Below, one piece after another: positions 8,222 to 17,362 of a DNA stretch of 64,000 nt (position 1 is the first letter of the stretch; every line of letters starts with the position of its first letter). Source of the DNA: an uncultured Pelagibacteraceae bacterium (GTDB lineage: Bacteria; Pseudomonadota; Alphaproteobacteria; Pelagibacterales; Pelagibacteraceae); contig CACGAM010000001.1 of the NCBI GenBank assembly GCA_902571055.1, positions 62,001-126,000 on the forward strand. Reading direction: 5' to 3'. The position numbers were made by a program, and so were the translations under genes. A model generated the notes under the pieces. The model was not told the DNA's origin and did not search any database. It saw only the letters and a program-made list of their open reading frames with translations.

Positions 8222-9207
8222 TATTGACTTAAAGCTACATCAAATATTTTTTTCGTGAAAGAGGGTATAATAGCATTACCTATTTTTTTATAATTGACAA
8301 TTGTACCTTTTTTATTGGGAATTTTATTATTTATATTTATTAAAATTTTCATATTCATATTAGAAATTTTAATTTGAAATTTTTTATTTTTAGATGAATT
8401 ATATTCTATAGCCTCAATCTCATTCATTGGAAATATTAAAAGATTTTTTAAGAAATTAAATTTATTATTTTTAATTAGGAATATTTTTTTTTTGTTACAG
8501 TAAATGTCAACTTTAAAATATTTTACTTTATTACTTTTTATTTTTTTTAAAATTCTAAAATCTTTAAGTTTAAATGAAGCACACTTATTACTTATAGGAC
8601 AATTATTACATAAAGGATCGAACGGTTTACATATTAAGGATCCTAATTCCATTAAAGCCTGCACATAATCTCTTTGCCTATAAGAGCATCCTAGTAGATG
8701 TGTTTTCAGCATTAAGTTTTCTTTTTTTATTTCGTTAATTTTCCTTAAATAAAAAATTCTTTTAATTAACCTTTCAATGTTACCGTCTAATGGAATTACT
8801 TTTTGGTTATACTCTAAAGCTAATATGGCTCTAGATGTATAATCACCTATACCAGGTAATTCCTTTAAGTCTTTTAATGTATCTGGTAGTAAATACTTTT
8901 TTCTTTTTAAAATTAATTTTGCAGTTCTTTTAAGGTTTTTTGCTCTAGAGTAATAGCCCAAACCTTCCCATAATTTAAGCAACTTTTTATCATCTACTTT
9001 AGATAAACTTTTTATGTTCGGTATTTCATGAACAAATTTTTTGAAATATGGTATTACTGTTTTTACCTGAGTTTGTTGCAACATGATTTCACTGATTAAA
9101 GTATAATAGTGTGACTGTTCTTTTGATTTAGAATGACGCCAAGGAAGATCTCTTTTGTTATTATCATACCAATTTAAAATTTTATTTGATATGTTCAAAG
9201 TAACCAT
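8221..9207 (-). CDS. mutY: A/G-specific adenine DNA glycosylase
   Basis: Excises adenine mispaired with 8-oxoguanine. About 328 residues from the chosen ATG. It shows NWYDNNKRDLPWR at the start, the QQTQVKTVIPYFKKF helix, the helix-hairpin-helix LKELPGIGDYTSRAILAL near 108-125, and the [4Fe-4S] ligands C-X6-C-X2-C-X5-C (CKPFDPLCNNCPISNKC, about 192-209), all present. The C-terminal NUDIX-like recognition domain is short and divergent. An ATG at 9246 would extend it by 13 residues into the opposite gene; 9207 fits family length better and makes the two divergent start codons directly adjacent (CATATG). Confidence 0.93.
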   Translation of the reverse strand: MVTLNISNKILNWYDNNKRDLPWRHSKSKEQSHYYTLISEIMLQQTQVKTVIPYFKKFVHEIPNIKSLSKVDDKKLLKLWEGLGYYSRAKNLKRTAKLILKRKKYLLPDTLKDLKELPGIGDYTSRAILALEYNQKVIPLDGNIERLIKRIFYLRKINEIKKENLMLKTHLLGCSYRQRDYVQALMELGSLICKPFDPLCNNCPISNKCASFKLKDFRILKKIKSNKVKYFKVDIYCNKKKIFLIKNNKFNFLKNLLIFPMNEIEAIEYNSSKNKKFQIKISNMNMKILININNKIPNKKGTIVNYKKIGNAIIPSFTKKIFDVALSQ

Positions 9208-9681
9208 ATGAAATTTGATACTAAGCAGAGATATAACTCCATTCAAGGATTAAGATCATTTAAGAACACTTTACCCACAAAAGTTAAAAAAATAATTTCT
9301 AAAAAAGGAGAAGTTTATTCTAAAACTTTGGATAATTGGAAATATTTAGTAGGTAAAAACTTGTTTAATATTTGTTACCCGAAATCTTACAAAAAATCTA
9401 ACCTGAAAGGCAAAAGTTTGAATATAATGGTAAAACACGGACATGAAATTGATGTTGAATACTCAAAAAAACAAATAATTGACAAAATAAATTATTATTT
9501 TGGGTATGACGTTGTAAATGATATTAGAATTAAAACATTTGATGGAGTGTCTGTGAGTACAAAAAAAGATAAAAAAATGATTGTGACAAAAAACAAATTT
9601 TCAAAAAAAATAAATACTATAAAAAATGATGATATTAAAAAATCTTTAAAAAAAATGAGTGATTTTTTTAAAAGCACATGA
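9208..9681 (+). CDS. DUF721 protein, possible DciA-like helicase loader
   Basis: 157 residues with a DUF721-type core: LDNWKYLVGKNLFNICYP resembles the W-VG-x-hA-H element, and LKGKSLNIMVKHGHEIDVEYSKKQIIDKIN the L-V-V-W-LxH element of the family. DciA proteins, which load the DnaB helicase in most bacteria, contain this domain, so a replication role is possible but not shown. The C-terminal 50 residues are Lys-rich and low complexity. It begins at the base after the divergent mutY start and overlaps the DsbA-like gene by 4 bp (ATGA). The order mutY-DUF721-dsbA-smc is a familiar alphaproteobacterial arrangement. Confidence 0.75.
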   Translation: MKFDTKQRYNSIQGLRSFKNTLPTKVKKIISKKGEVYSKTLDNWKYLVGKNLFNICYPKSYKKSNLKGKSLNIMVKHGHEIDVEYSKKQIIDKINYYFGYDVVNDIRIKTFDGVSVSTKKDKKMIVTKNKFSKKINTIKNDDIKKSLKKMSDFFKST

Positions 9682-10259
9682 AAAATTTTGTATTAATTAT
9701 AGTTTTAATATTTCTAAATTTTAAAAACTTAGCTATCGCTGAAAATATTGTACCCATTATAGACGGAGACAAAAATGCAAAAGTTAAAATAATTGCCTAT
9801 GAATCATTAACTTGCAGATTCTGTGGAGACTTTCATACAAAAGTTTATCCGGAACTTAAAAAAGAATTTATTGATACTGGATTAATTAATATTGAATTTA
9901 GGAATTTTCCACTAGATCTTGCTGCTCTGAACGCTTCAAAAATTGCACATTGTGAAAATAATGGAGACTCAAAAATTCTTCATTATTTATATAAAAAACA
10001 AAATCAATGGATTAAGGGTAGTAATATTGTTGAAATTAATAATAATTTAAAAAATAGTTTAGATGATAGCAATTTCAATCTTGATTTTGAAAAGTGTGTT
10101 AATAACAAAAATCTAGAGGACCATATTTTAGAGGAGCGAATCAATGGTGCTAAAAAATATAACATACAGTCAACACCCACCCTTATAATAAATGATAAAA
10201 AGTTCGATAAAAAGCTTGATTATAAAAATTTAAAAAAAACTTTAGAAAAAATGATATAA
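9678..10259 (+). CDS. Periplasmic DsbA-like thiol:disulfide protein
   Basis: Thioredoxin-fold protein of the DsbA/DsbG-like type, 193 residues. A signal peptide occupies about 1-21 (LIIVLIFLNFKNLAIA). The active site is CRFC at 46-49 within ESLTCRFCGDFH, and the cis-proline loop is QSTPTLIIN near 170. NIEFRNFPLDLAALNASKIAHC is characteristic of the alphaproteobacterial family. Two further cysteines lie at about 95 and 140. It probably oxidises or isomerises exported proteins; the SCO and CoxB proteins of this window are possible clients. No dsbB is nearby. Confidence 0.87.
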   Translation: MKNFVLIIVLIFLNFKNLAIAENIVPIIDGDKNAKVKIIAYESLTCRFCGDFHTKVYPELKKEFIDTGLINIEFRNFPLDLAALNASKIAHCENNGDSKILHYLYKKQNQWIKGSNIVEINNNLKNSLDDSNFNLDFEKCVNNKNLEDHILEERINGAKKYNIQSTPTLIINDKKFDKKLDYKNLKKTLEKMI

Positions 10260-10267
10260 CTTACTGA

Positions 10268-12664
10268 ATGGAGTTTAAAAAAATCCAGATAAACGGATTT
10301 AAATCTTTTGCCGAAAAAACTACTTTTCACATTGAAGAAGGTTTAACAGGAATTGTTGGGCCTAATGGCTGCGGAAAATCAAACATTGTAGAGTCATTGA
10401 GGTGGTGCATGGGTGAAACATCTGCAAAAAGTATGAGAGGATCGGGAATGGAAGATGTAATATTTTCAGGTACCTCTAATAAACCCTCAAAAAATTTAGC
10501 TGAAGTATCTATAAATTTGACAAACGATAATAAAGATAGTCCTGCAAGATTTAAGGAATTAGATGAAATAGAGATAAGAAGAAAAATAGAAAAAGATAAA
10601 GGTTCTAAATTTTACATTAATGATAAAGAAGTTAGAGCAAAAGATGCTCAAATGTTTTTTGCAGATTTATCAACAGGAGCACATTCACCATCGTTAATTA
10701 GTCAAGGAAGAATTGGAGCTCTTGTGACTGCAAAACCAGCTGACAGAAGGGCTATATTAGAGGAGGCGGCGGGTATTGCGGGATTACATGTAAGAAGACA
10801 TGAGGCGGAATTAAGACTTGGAGCAGCTGAGAATAACCTCAAAAGAGCAGATGAATTAAGAAGACAACAAGAAAAACAATTGATTAATTTACAAAAGCAG
10901 GCAGAGGAGGCTCAGAGATATAAATTAATTTCAGAAGAGATAAAAAAAATTGAAGCTGGCTTATATTTTTTAAAATTAAGAGAAATAGATAGAGAGATAA
11001 AAATTGAAAATGAAATTAATCTAGAAGCAGAACAAGAAGTTGAAAAATTTAATACTGAATTAGCGAAAATTGAAGACGAAATAGATTTAAATTTAGAAAA
11101 AGTGAATCCTATTAGAGAAAAGAATATGGAAGATCTGTCAAAGATACAAAGATTAAATTTAGAATTAAAAAATATTGATGAAGAAAATGAAAGAATAAAA
11201 AATGAAATGGAAAACATTAAAAATTCTCTTAAAATGATTTCTGAGGATAAAGATCGAGAAAAAAGTATTATTATTGATGCGAATTCAAATGAGAAAAGAC
11301 TAAAAGAAGAAAAAAGTGAATTAATTGATATTGATTCAAAGTATTACGAGACGGAAAGAAAATCTAGTGAAGATTTAAATAATTCGAAAAATAAACTTCA
11401 GCACGAAATTGAAAATATTAAGGAATTAATAAAGTCAAATAAAAATGGTGAAGCTATCTTGCTTTTAGATGAATGTAAAAACCTTATTGAAGAATATGCA
11501 GATAGCTATAGTAGAAATCAAAATATTAAAAAAGATTCTATTAAAAGAAGTCAAAGAATCAAAACGATAGAGACTGAAATTGAGAGTTGGAAAAATTTGA
11601 CAATTAATTCAGAGAAAATGGTTAATGAGCTTGAAGAAAGAAAAATAAAGTTTAATGACAAATTAGAAGAATTTGAGAGCCAACCTCAATCACAAGCTGA
11701 GAAGAAAGGTAAAATTTCTGAAAATTTGAGAATTTCTGAACAAGAAAAAAGTGCAAATGAGTTAAAAATAAGTGATCTTGATGAAAAAATTTCTGAGTTA
11801 AGAAAAAATTTGAATTTTACTAAGGAAAGTTCAATAGAGATTAGAGAAAGAAAAGCTAGTTCTGGAGCAACAGTCGAAGGTTTAAACAAAAGAAGACAAG
11901 ACTTGTTGGACAGAGTGCAAGATGAGCTAAGTTTAAATGAGAGTGAATTATTAAATTATTCTAATTTAGAAAAAGAAGATGAATTTCCGGATGCGTTAAC
12001 CCAAGAAGAATTACTTGATGAGAAAAAAAGACAAAGAGATAAATTAGGATCTGTCAACTTAAGAGCTGATGAGGAGACAAGTAAATATGAAGATGAAATT
12101 AAAAAAATGGAAAAAGATAGACAAGACTTAGTAAGTGCAATTATAAAGTTGAAAGAGAGTATTAACGAATTAAATCAAAAAGGTAGAGAAAGGTTATTAA
12201 ATGCATTTGAGAAAGTTAATAGAAAATTCAATGAGGTTTACACAAAACTTTTTAATGGAGGCAACGCAAAATTAGAGCTGGTAGATTCTGATGATCCTTT
12301 AGACGCTGGACTTGAGATGCTTGTTAGTCCGCCGGGAAAAAGGCTGCAATCAATCACACTACTTTCAGGTGGCGAGCAGGCTTTAACAGCATTATCACTT
12401 ATATTTGCAGTTTTTTTAACCAATCCATCTCCAATATGTGTTTTAGATGAGGTTGATGCTCCTTTAGATGATGCTAATGTAACCAGATTTTGTAACTTGT
12501 TGGATGAACTAACCAAGATTACTTCGACAAGATTTATAATCGTAACTCACCATGCACTAACTATGTCAAAAATGGATAGGCTATATGGTGTAACAATGCC
12601 AGAGAAAGGTATCAGTCAATTAGTTGCGGTTGACTTGCAAAAAGCAGAGAGTATGGTCGCATGA
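10268..12664 (+). CDS. smc: Chromosome segregation ATPase Smc, short form
   Basis: ABC-type ATPase for chromosome organisation. The N-terminal head has Walker A GPNGCGKSN at 31-39 and GAHSPSLISQGRIGAL near 140; the C-terminal head has the signature LLSGGEQALTALSL near 697 and Walker B CVLDEVDAPLDDANV near 722. At 798 residues it is about 350 shorter than a canonical Smc. The middle (about 170-640) is charged coiled coil with only a short non-coil stretch near 385-420 (NGEAILLLDEC) where the globular hinge should be; the glycine-rich hinge motifs are not seen. The SbcC/RecN alternatives fit less well, since both heads and the position after dsbA match Smc. Confidence 0.9.
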   Translation: MEFKKIQINGFKSFAEKTTFHIEEGLTGIVGPNGCGKSNIVESLRWCMGETSAKSMRGSGMEDVIFSGTSNKPSKNLAEVSINLTNDNKDSPARFKELDEIEIRRKIEKDKGSKFYINDKEVRAKDAQMFFADLSTGAHSPSLISQGRIGALVTAKPADRRAILEEAAGIAGLHVRRHEAELRLGAAENNLKRADELRRQQEKQLINLQKQAEEAQRYKLISEEIKKIEAGLYFLKLREIDREIKIENEINLEAEQEVEKFNTELAKIEDEIDLNLEKVNPIREKNMEDLSKIQRLNLELKNIDEENERIKNEMENIKNSLKMISEDKDREKSIIIDANSNEKRLKEEKSELIDIDSKYYETERKSSEDLNNSKNKLQHEIENIKELIKSNKNGEAILLLDECKNLIEEYADSYSRNQNIKKDSIKRSQRIKTIETEIESWKNLTINSEKMVNELEERKIKFNDKLEEFESQPQSQAEKKGKISENLRISEQEKSANELKISDLDEKISELRKNLNFTKESSIEIRERKASSGATVEGLNKRRQDLLDRVQDELSLNESELLNYSNLEKEDEFPDALTQEELLDEKKRQRDKLGSVNLRADEETSKYEDEIKKMEKDRQDLVSAIIKLKESINELNQKGRERLLNAFEKVNRKFNEVYTKLFNGGNAKLELVDSDDPLDAGLEMLVSPPGKRLQSITLLSGGEQALTALSLIFAVFLTNPSPICVLDEVDAPLDDANVTRFCNLLDELTKITSTRFIIVTHHALTMSKMDRLYGVTMPEKGISQLVAVDLQKAESMVA

Positions 12665-12665
12665 C

Positions 12666-12941
12666 ATGCCCGAAAATCAGTTTAAAACTCGCCTTAAAAT
12701 TGCAAAAGATAAGGCTAAAAATAAATTAGAAAAAAAAAATCAAGAACCCTCCTCAAATATAGGACAAGCATTCAAAATGAGCACAGAACTCGTATCTGCA
12801 GTTGCGGTTGGGACAATTATTGGGTTTATTTTAGACAAATGGTTTGGTACTAAACCTTGGTTAATTTTATTATTTTTTTTTGTAGGAGTAATTGCTGGAA
12901 TAATGAACGTAATTAAGTCTGCAAAAAAATTGCAAAAATAG
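12666..12941 (+). CDS. atpI: ATP synthase protein I (AtpI/AtpZ-like)
   Basis: Small membrane protein of 91 residues that opens the F0 operon. The N-terminal 40 residues are charged. Two membrane helices follow: STELVSAVAVGTIIGFILD, and PWLILLFFFVGVIAGIMNV after the conserved WFGTKP turn, which is typical of the family. AtpI assists assembly or Mg transport around the c-ring in other bacteria; its exact role is not settled. The ATG at 12666 is chosen over one at 12624 that would lie inside smc; it starts one base after the smc stop. Confidence 0.87.
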   Translation: MPENQFKTRLKIAKDKAKNKLEKKNQEPSSNIGQAFKMSTELVSAVAVGTIIGFILDKWFGTKPWLILLFFFVGVIAGIMNVIKSAKKLQK

Positions 12942-12949
12942 AAAATTTT

Positions 12950-13684
12950 ATGGCAGCAAATCCAATGTACCAATTCAACGTCTACAGAATTGGACCCGAA
13001 ATCAAATTGGGTGAGATAGATTTATCATTTACTAACGCTAGTTTATTTATGGTTTTAAGTGCATTGACAGTCTTAATAATATTCAAACTTGGTTCGAAAA
13101 AAAATATTATAATACCTAACAAAATTCAATTATTAGCTGAGTTAAGTTATAGTTTTATTTCAAAGATGATAAGTGATACTGCTGGAACTAAGGCTAAGCC
13201 TTATTTTTCATTCATATTTTCACTTTTTATGTTTGTTTTGTTTTGTAATATGTTAGGTATGATACCATATTCTTTTACTGTCACTAGTCACATTATAGTA
13301 ACATTTGTATTGGCAGCTTTTATATTCATAGGAGTAACAATTATAGGATTTTTAAAACATGGATTGGGTTACTTAAAATTATTTGTGCCAAGTGGAGTAC
13401 CAATAGTTTTATTGCCTCTTATTGTTGTTATAGAAATAATTTCATATCTTAGTAGACCGATAAGTTTGTCGGTAAGATTATTTGCTAATATGATGGCTGG
13501 ACACACAATGATGAAGGTTTTTGGAGGTTTTGTAGTCAGTTTAGGAATAGTTGGAGGCTGGTTGCCTCTAAGTTTTTCAGTTGCACTTACAGGGCTTGAG
13601 ATTCTAGTAGCATTTCTTCAAGCATATGTTTTTGCAATTTTAACATGCATATATTTAAATGATGCATTAAATTTACACCATTAA
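12950..13684 (+). CDS. atpB: F0F1 ATP synthase subunit a
   Basis: Membrane subunit forming the proton half-channels next to the c-ring. 244 residues, five to six hydrophobic helices. The essential arginine is in SRPISLSVRLFANMMAGH near 177-194; the last helices LTGLEILVAFLQAYVFAILTCIYLNDALNLHH complete the channel. N-terminal MYQFNVYRIGPEIKLG is typical of alphaproteobacterial subunit a. It lies 8 bp after atpI and 16 bp before atpE. Confidence 0.97.
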   Translation: MAANPMYQFNVYRIGPEIKLGEIDLSFTNASLFMVLSALTVLIIFKLGSKKNIIIPNKIQLLAELSYSFISKMISDTAGTKAKPYFSFIFSLFMFVLFCNMLGMIPYSFTVTSHIIVTFVLAAFIFIGVTIIGFLKHGLGYLKLFVPSGVPIVLLPLIVVIEIISYLSRPISLSVRLFANMMAGHTMMKVFGGFVVSLGIVGGWLPLSFSVALTGLEILVAFLQAYVFAILTCIYLNDALNLHH

Positions 13685-13700
13685 ATAAAAGGAGGATATA

Positions 13701-13928
13701 ATGGAATTAGAAGCAGCAAAAATGATCGGTGCAGGATTAGCAGCGATTGCACTAGCAGGAGCAGGTGTTGGAATAGGAATTATTTTTGGTAATTACCTAT
13801 CTGGAGCTATGAGAAATCCGTCTGCAGCACAAAAACAGTTTCCTAATTTACTTTTAGGTTTTGCACTAGCTGAAGCTACTGGTTTGTTTGGATTAGTTGT
13901 TGCATTAATTATATTATTTGCATTTTAA
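13701..13928 (+). CDS. atpE: F0F1 ATP synthase subunit c
   Basis: 75-residue hairpin that forms the rotor ring. Helix 1 is glycine/alanine rich (AGLAAIALAGAGVGIGIIFG), the polar loop is SGAMRNPSAA, and helix 2 contains the proton-binding Glu58 in GFALAEATGLFGLVV. This is the H+-type pattern; the extra polar ligands of Na+ rings are not evident. A strong ribosome site, AAAGGAGG, precedes the ATG by 8 bases, stronger than at neighbouring genes, as expected for the high c-subunit copy number. Confidence 0.97.
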   Translation: MELEAAKMIGAGLAAIALAGAGVGIGIIFGNYLSGAMRNPSAAQKQFPNLLLGFALAEATGLFGLVVALIILFAF

Positions 13929-13936
13929 TATAGTTG

Positions 13937-14527
13937 ATGTTGGTTAAGAAAACTTTATTTAGTATCTTTTTATACTGCACTTTAATTAAGACAGCTTTAA
14001 GTGCAGAAAGTGGAGGTATGCCTCAACTAGACCCTGAATTTTGGTTTTCTCAAATTTTCTGGTTAATCTTCACCTTCGGCTTATTATTTTTTATTTTATC
14101 AAAGTTTATCTTACCCAATATCAGTTCTAACTTGGAGAATAGAAAGTCACAAATATTAGAAAATATTGAAAAAGCAGAAGAGCAGAGACAAGAAAGCGAA
14201 AATAAAATTAAAGAGTTTGACAAAATTATTTATGAAAGCAAAGTCCAAGCAAAAAATATTTTAAATGAAGCTAAGAAAAAAATAAGTGAGGATATAAATA
14301 ACAAAAAAAAACTACTTGAAGACAAAATTAACTCTGAGATAAAGTCTGTTGAAAATGAAATAAATGAATTAAGAAAACGTTCTCCAGAAACAATTAATCA
14401 AATTGCTATAAGTACATCTTCAGATTTACTAAAACAATTAATTGGAGCAGATGTAAATCAAAGTAATATTTCAGCAATAGTTGAAGATTTATCCAAAAAA
14501 GAAAAGGGCAAATATTATGGAGTTTGA
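13937..14527 (+). CDS. F0F1 ATP synthase subunit b'
   Basis: Stator stalk subunit of the b' type found in photosynthetic bacteria and Alphaproteobacteria. 196 residues. There is a hydrophobic, possibly cleaved N-terminus (LFSIFLYCTLIKTALSA), then GMPQLDPEFWFSQIFWLIFTFGLLFF as membrane anchor, then a long charged helix from about 60 to 170. An upstream in-frame TTG at 13934 exists, but the ATG at 13937 is the likely start. The 3' end overlaps atpF by 11 bp. Paired with the next gene it makes the asymmetric b/b' peripheral stalk. Confidence 0.93.
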   Translation: MLVKKTLFSIFLYCTLIKTALSAESGGMPQLDPEFWFSQIFWLIFTFGLLFFILSKFILPNISSNLENRKSQILENIEKAEEQRQESENKIKEFDKIIYESKVQAKNILNEAKKKISEDINNKKKLLEDKINSEIKSVENEINELRKRSPETINQIAISTSSDLLKQLIGADVNQSNISAIVEDLSKKEKGKYYGV

Positions 14528-15014
14528 TGCAACATTTTGGGTAGCAATATCATTTGTTATATTTTTTATTGGATTAATTTATTTAAAGGTTCCTCAAAAA
14601 GTTAACGATCTTTTGACTAAAATGATTGTTGATATTAAGAGGGAAATTGATGAGAGTGAAAAACTTAGAACAGAGTCCAAAGAACTTCTAGTTAAAGCAA
14701 AAAATAAACTAGATAGTGCAGAAAAAGAAAAAAAGAGAATAATCGACGACGCCAAGAGTGATGCAGAGCGTATGATTATTGAAATGAATGATAAATTTCA
14801 TAAATCATCAGAATTAAAAAAGAATTTGGCTCAAAATAAAATAAACCAAATGAAAGATAACGCTATTAAAGATATAAAGAATACATCAATCAAAATTGCA
14901 ATAGACTCTGTAAAAAAAGTGATTACTAGTTCAGTTGATAAAACAAAATTAGAAGCTTTATTTACAAAAAATCTTAAAGAAACAAAAGAACAAATAAAAA
15001 AAATAAATTCCTAG
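14517..15014 (+). CDS. atpF: F0F1 ATP synthase subunit b
   Basis: Peripheral stalk subunit b, 165 residues. It begins MEFDATFWVAISFVIFFIGLIYLKVP, a single membrane anchor as in alphaproteobacterial b subunits, followed by a long charged coiled coil that would contact subunit delta of F1. An in-frame ATG at 14481 would add 12 residues inside atpF'; the conserved EFDATFWV start supports 14517. It is the last F0 gene; the F1 genes are not in this window, matching the split ATP synthase operons of Alphaproteobacteria. A hairpin terminator follows directly. Confidence 0.93.
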   Translation: MEFDATFWVAISFVIFFIGLIYLKVPQKVNDLLTKMIVDIKREIDESEKLRTESKELLVKAKNKLDSAEKEKKRIIDDAKSDAERMIIEMNDKFHKSSELKKNLAQNKINQMKDNAIKDIKNTSIKIAIDSVKKVITSSVDKTKLEALFTKNLKETKEQIKKINS

Positions 15015-15038
15015 AAAGTAATTTCGTTACTTTTTTTT
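15015..15038 (+). terminator. Rho-independent terminator after the F0 operon
   Basis: The 7-bp stem AAAGTAA/TTACTTT (15015-15021 with 15027-15033) and its TTTCG loop are followed immediately by a T run to 15038. It lies just past the atpF stop and before crtI, separating the ATP synthase and carotenoid transcripts. The stem is short and AT-rich, but the T tract is good. Confidence 0.7.
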
Positions 15039-15059
15039 AAAATAATATAAATTAACTTT

Positions 15060-16514
15060 ATGAAATCAATTGTAATCGGCTCAGGTTTTGGTGGTATTGC
15101 AGCAGCTTTAAGACTTAAAGCTAAAGGACATGACGTTACATTAATCGAAAAACATAATGATTTAGGTGGTCGAGCTAGAGTTTTTGAGAGGAATGGCTTT
15201 AAATTTGATGGAGGTCCAACTGTAATAACAGCCCCACATTTAATCTATGAATTATTTGAAATTTTTAATAAAGATCCGTCAAATTATATCAAAATAAAAC
15301 CATTAGATGTTTGGTATAGGTTTGTCTTCGAAGATGGATTTAGCTTTGACTACTCAGGAAATGAAAATTCAATGAGAGATCAAATAGAAAAAATAAGTAA
15401 AAAAGATTTGAATGGCTATATAAAGCTAGTCGATTTTACAAAAAGAATTTTTGATAAAGGTTTTACTGAATTATCAGATGTGCCTTTTGATAAACCAATT
15501 TTCATGATGAAACAATTGCCATCCTTGTTCAGCCTGAAAAGTTATAGGTCTGTTTACTCTTTGGTTTCATCATATGTTGAAAATGAAAAACTAAGAAGAA
15601 TGCTAAGTATGCATCCTTTATTAGTTGGAGGTAATCCATTTACCACGACTTCTATTTATGGACTTATTTTATACTTGGAAAAGAAATGGGGAATTCATTA
15701 TTCAATGGGTGGTACTGGCGCAATAATTAAGGGGCTAGAGAAATTAATGTTAGAAGAAAAAATTGAAATTATTAAAAATTCTGAGGCAACTAAATTTTAT
15801 ATGCAAAATGGAAAAATTACATCTGTAGAAATTAATAATTCACATAAATTAAATGCCGATAATGTGATATGTAATGCAGATCCACCAAATGTGTACGATC
15901 AATTGATAAATAGCAAAAAAAATTCCTTATTTGAATGGAAAAGAAAAAGAATGGATTACTCAATGGGATTATTTGTTTATTACTTTGGTACAAAAAAAGT
16001 TTATGAGAAAGTAGCTCATCACACAATTAAATTTGGGAGTAAATACAAAGAGCACCTAAATGATATATTTGACAAAAAAAAATTAAACGATGATATTAGT
16101 TATTATCTCCATAGACCTTCAGCAACAGACAAATCGATGGCACCTAAGGGACACGACTGCTTTTATGTTTTAGTTCCAGTGCCAAATAACCAATCTAAAA
16201 TAAATTGGAGCAATGAAGGTGAAAAAATGAAAAATCTAGTAATAGAAAAAATGCAAAATCATTTACTTCCTGAATTGAAAGAAAATATTGTAGAAGATTT
16301 TTATTTAACTCCTGATTATTTTGAGAGTGAATTAAATACGAAATATGGATCTGGATTTTCGATTCAGCCTAAATTTAGTCAATCAGCATATTTTAGATTT
16401 CACAATAAATCTGAAATATGCAAAGGATTATATTTTGTAGGAGCTGGTACTCATCCAGGAGCGGGCGTTCCTGGTGTTCTATCTTCAGCAAAGGTATTAG
16501 ATAAAATTATTTAA
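15060..16514 (+). CDS. crtI: Phytoene desaturase (lycopene-forming type)
   Basis: FAD-dependent desaturase that converts phytoene to lycopene at the membrane. 484 residues. The N-terminal dinucleotide motif is IGSGFGGIAAALRLKAKGHDVTLIEK, with LGGRARVFERNGFKFDGGPT after it. SMGGTGAIIKGLEKLM lies in the middle, and the C-terminal bacterial CrtI signature is GLYFVGAGTHPGAGVPGVLSSAK. It is first of four tightly packed genes (crtI-crtB-crtY-blh), overlapping crtB by one base (TAATG). Confidence 0.96.
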   Translation: MKSIVIGSGFGGIAAALRLKAKGHDVTLIEKHNDLGGRARVFERNGFKFDGGPTVITAPHLIYELFEIFNKDPSNYIKIKPLDVWYRFVFEDGFSFDYSGNENSMRDQIEKISKKDLNGYIKLVDFTKRIFDKGFTELSDVPFDKPIFMMKQLPSLFSLKSYRSVYSLVSSYVENEKLRRMLSMHPLLVGGNPFTTTSIYGLILYLEKKWGIHYSMGGTGAIIKGLEKLMLEEKIEIIKNSEATKFYMQNGKITSVEINNSHKLNADNVICNADPPNVYDQLINSKKNSLFEWKRKRMDYSMGLFVYYFGTKKVYEKVAHHTIKFGSKYKEHLNDIFDKKKLNDDISYYLHRPSATDKSMAPKGHDCFYVLVPVPNNQSKINWSNEGEKMKNLVIEKMQNHLLPELKENIVEDFYLTPDYFESELNTKYGSGFSIQPKFSQSAYFRFHNKSEICKGLYFVGAGTHPGAGVPGVLSSAKVLDKII

Positions 16515-17362
16515 TGTCGCAAAATTACTTATCAATTTACGCAAAGTCGTTTAATTGGGCTGGATTTTTTTTACCAAAATCAAAGTATAATAAATGCTCA
16601 ACTTTGTATGATTTCTGTAGAACTGTAGATAATATCGCTGATGATAAAGAAAACTTAGATATTAAGAAGAAAAATCTAAAAGAATTTAAAAAAAGATTTT
16701 ATGAAAAAGACTTTAGTTCAATTAAAATAAAAAATATGTGGCAACTAATTCATGAGTTTTCTATATCTACAAAAATAATAGACGATTTATTCGATGGGAT
16801 TGAAACCGATTTGCAGGAAAAAGTTTTACTAAGTAATGAAAAAGATTTATTAATTTATTCATATAGAGTAGCAGGGACCGTAGGATTAATGATGGCAAAA
16901 ATATTAAAAGTTAAGTCAAATTTGGCATTAACTTCAGCAATTGATTTAGGAATTGCCATGCAATTAACAAATATTGCTAGAGATGTGATTGAAGATTCAG
17001 GAAGAAACAGAAAGTATATTGATAATAATTTTAACAAAATTAAGGAAACAATAAAATTAGCTGATACATTCTATAATAGTTCATTTAGATCAATTAGTGA
17101 AATACCTATTTCTTGTAGATTTGCAATTTTAGTAGCTAGGCGTGTTTATAGACAAATTGGGAATGAGATTATAAAGAAAAGAGATTTTGAAGATTATAAA
17201 CAATCAGGAAAAATATTTGTCACAAAATTTGGAAAAGTAAAAGAAACTTTTTTAAGTATTTACGATTTTATTTTATTAATGTTTTTGAAACCTAATGAGC
17301 ATAATCTTGATTTTCATCACATTAAGATAAATAGAGAAATAAATTTAGATGATAGATTTTGA
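16514..17362 (+). CDS. crtB: Phytoene synthase
   Basis: Condenses two geranylgeranyl-PP into phytoene. 282 residues. It shows the two Asp-rich Mg-PPi motifs: DFCRTVDNIADD near 36-47 and NIARDVIEDSGRNR near 155-168. YRVAGTVGLMMAKIL between them matches the family YC/R-x-AG-x-VG block. No crtE (GGPP synthase) is present in the window, so the prenyl donor gene must be elsewhere. The 3' end overlaps crtY by 14 bp. Confidence 0.95.
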   Translation: MSQNYLSIYAKSFNWAGFFLPKSKYNKCSTLYDFCRTVDNIADDKENLDIKKKNLKEFKKRFYEKDFSSIKIKNMWQLIHEFSISTKIIDDLFDGIETDLQEKVLLSNEKDLLIYSYRVAGTVGLMMAKILKVKSNLALTSAIDLGIAMQLTNIARDVIEDSGRNRKYIDNNFNKIKETIKLADTFYNSSFRSISEIPISCRFAILVARRVYRQIGNEIIKKRDFEDYKQSGKIFVTKFGKVKETFLSIYDFILLMFLKPNEHNLDFHHIKINREINLDDRF

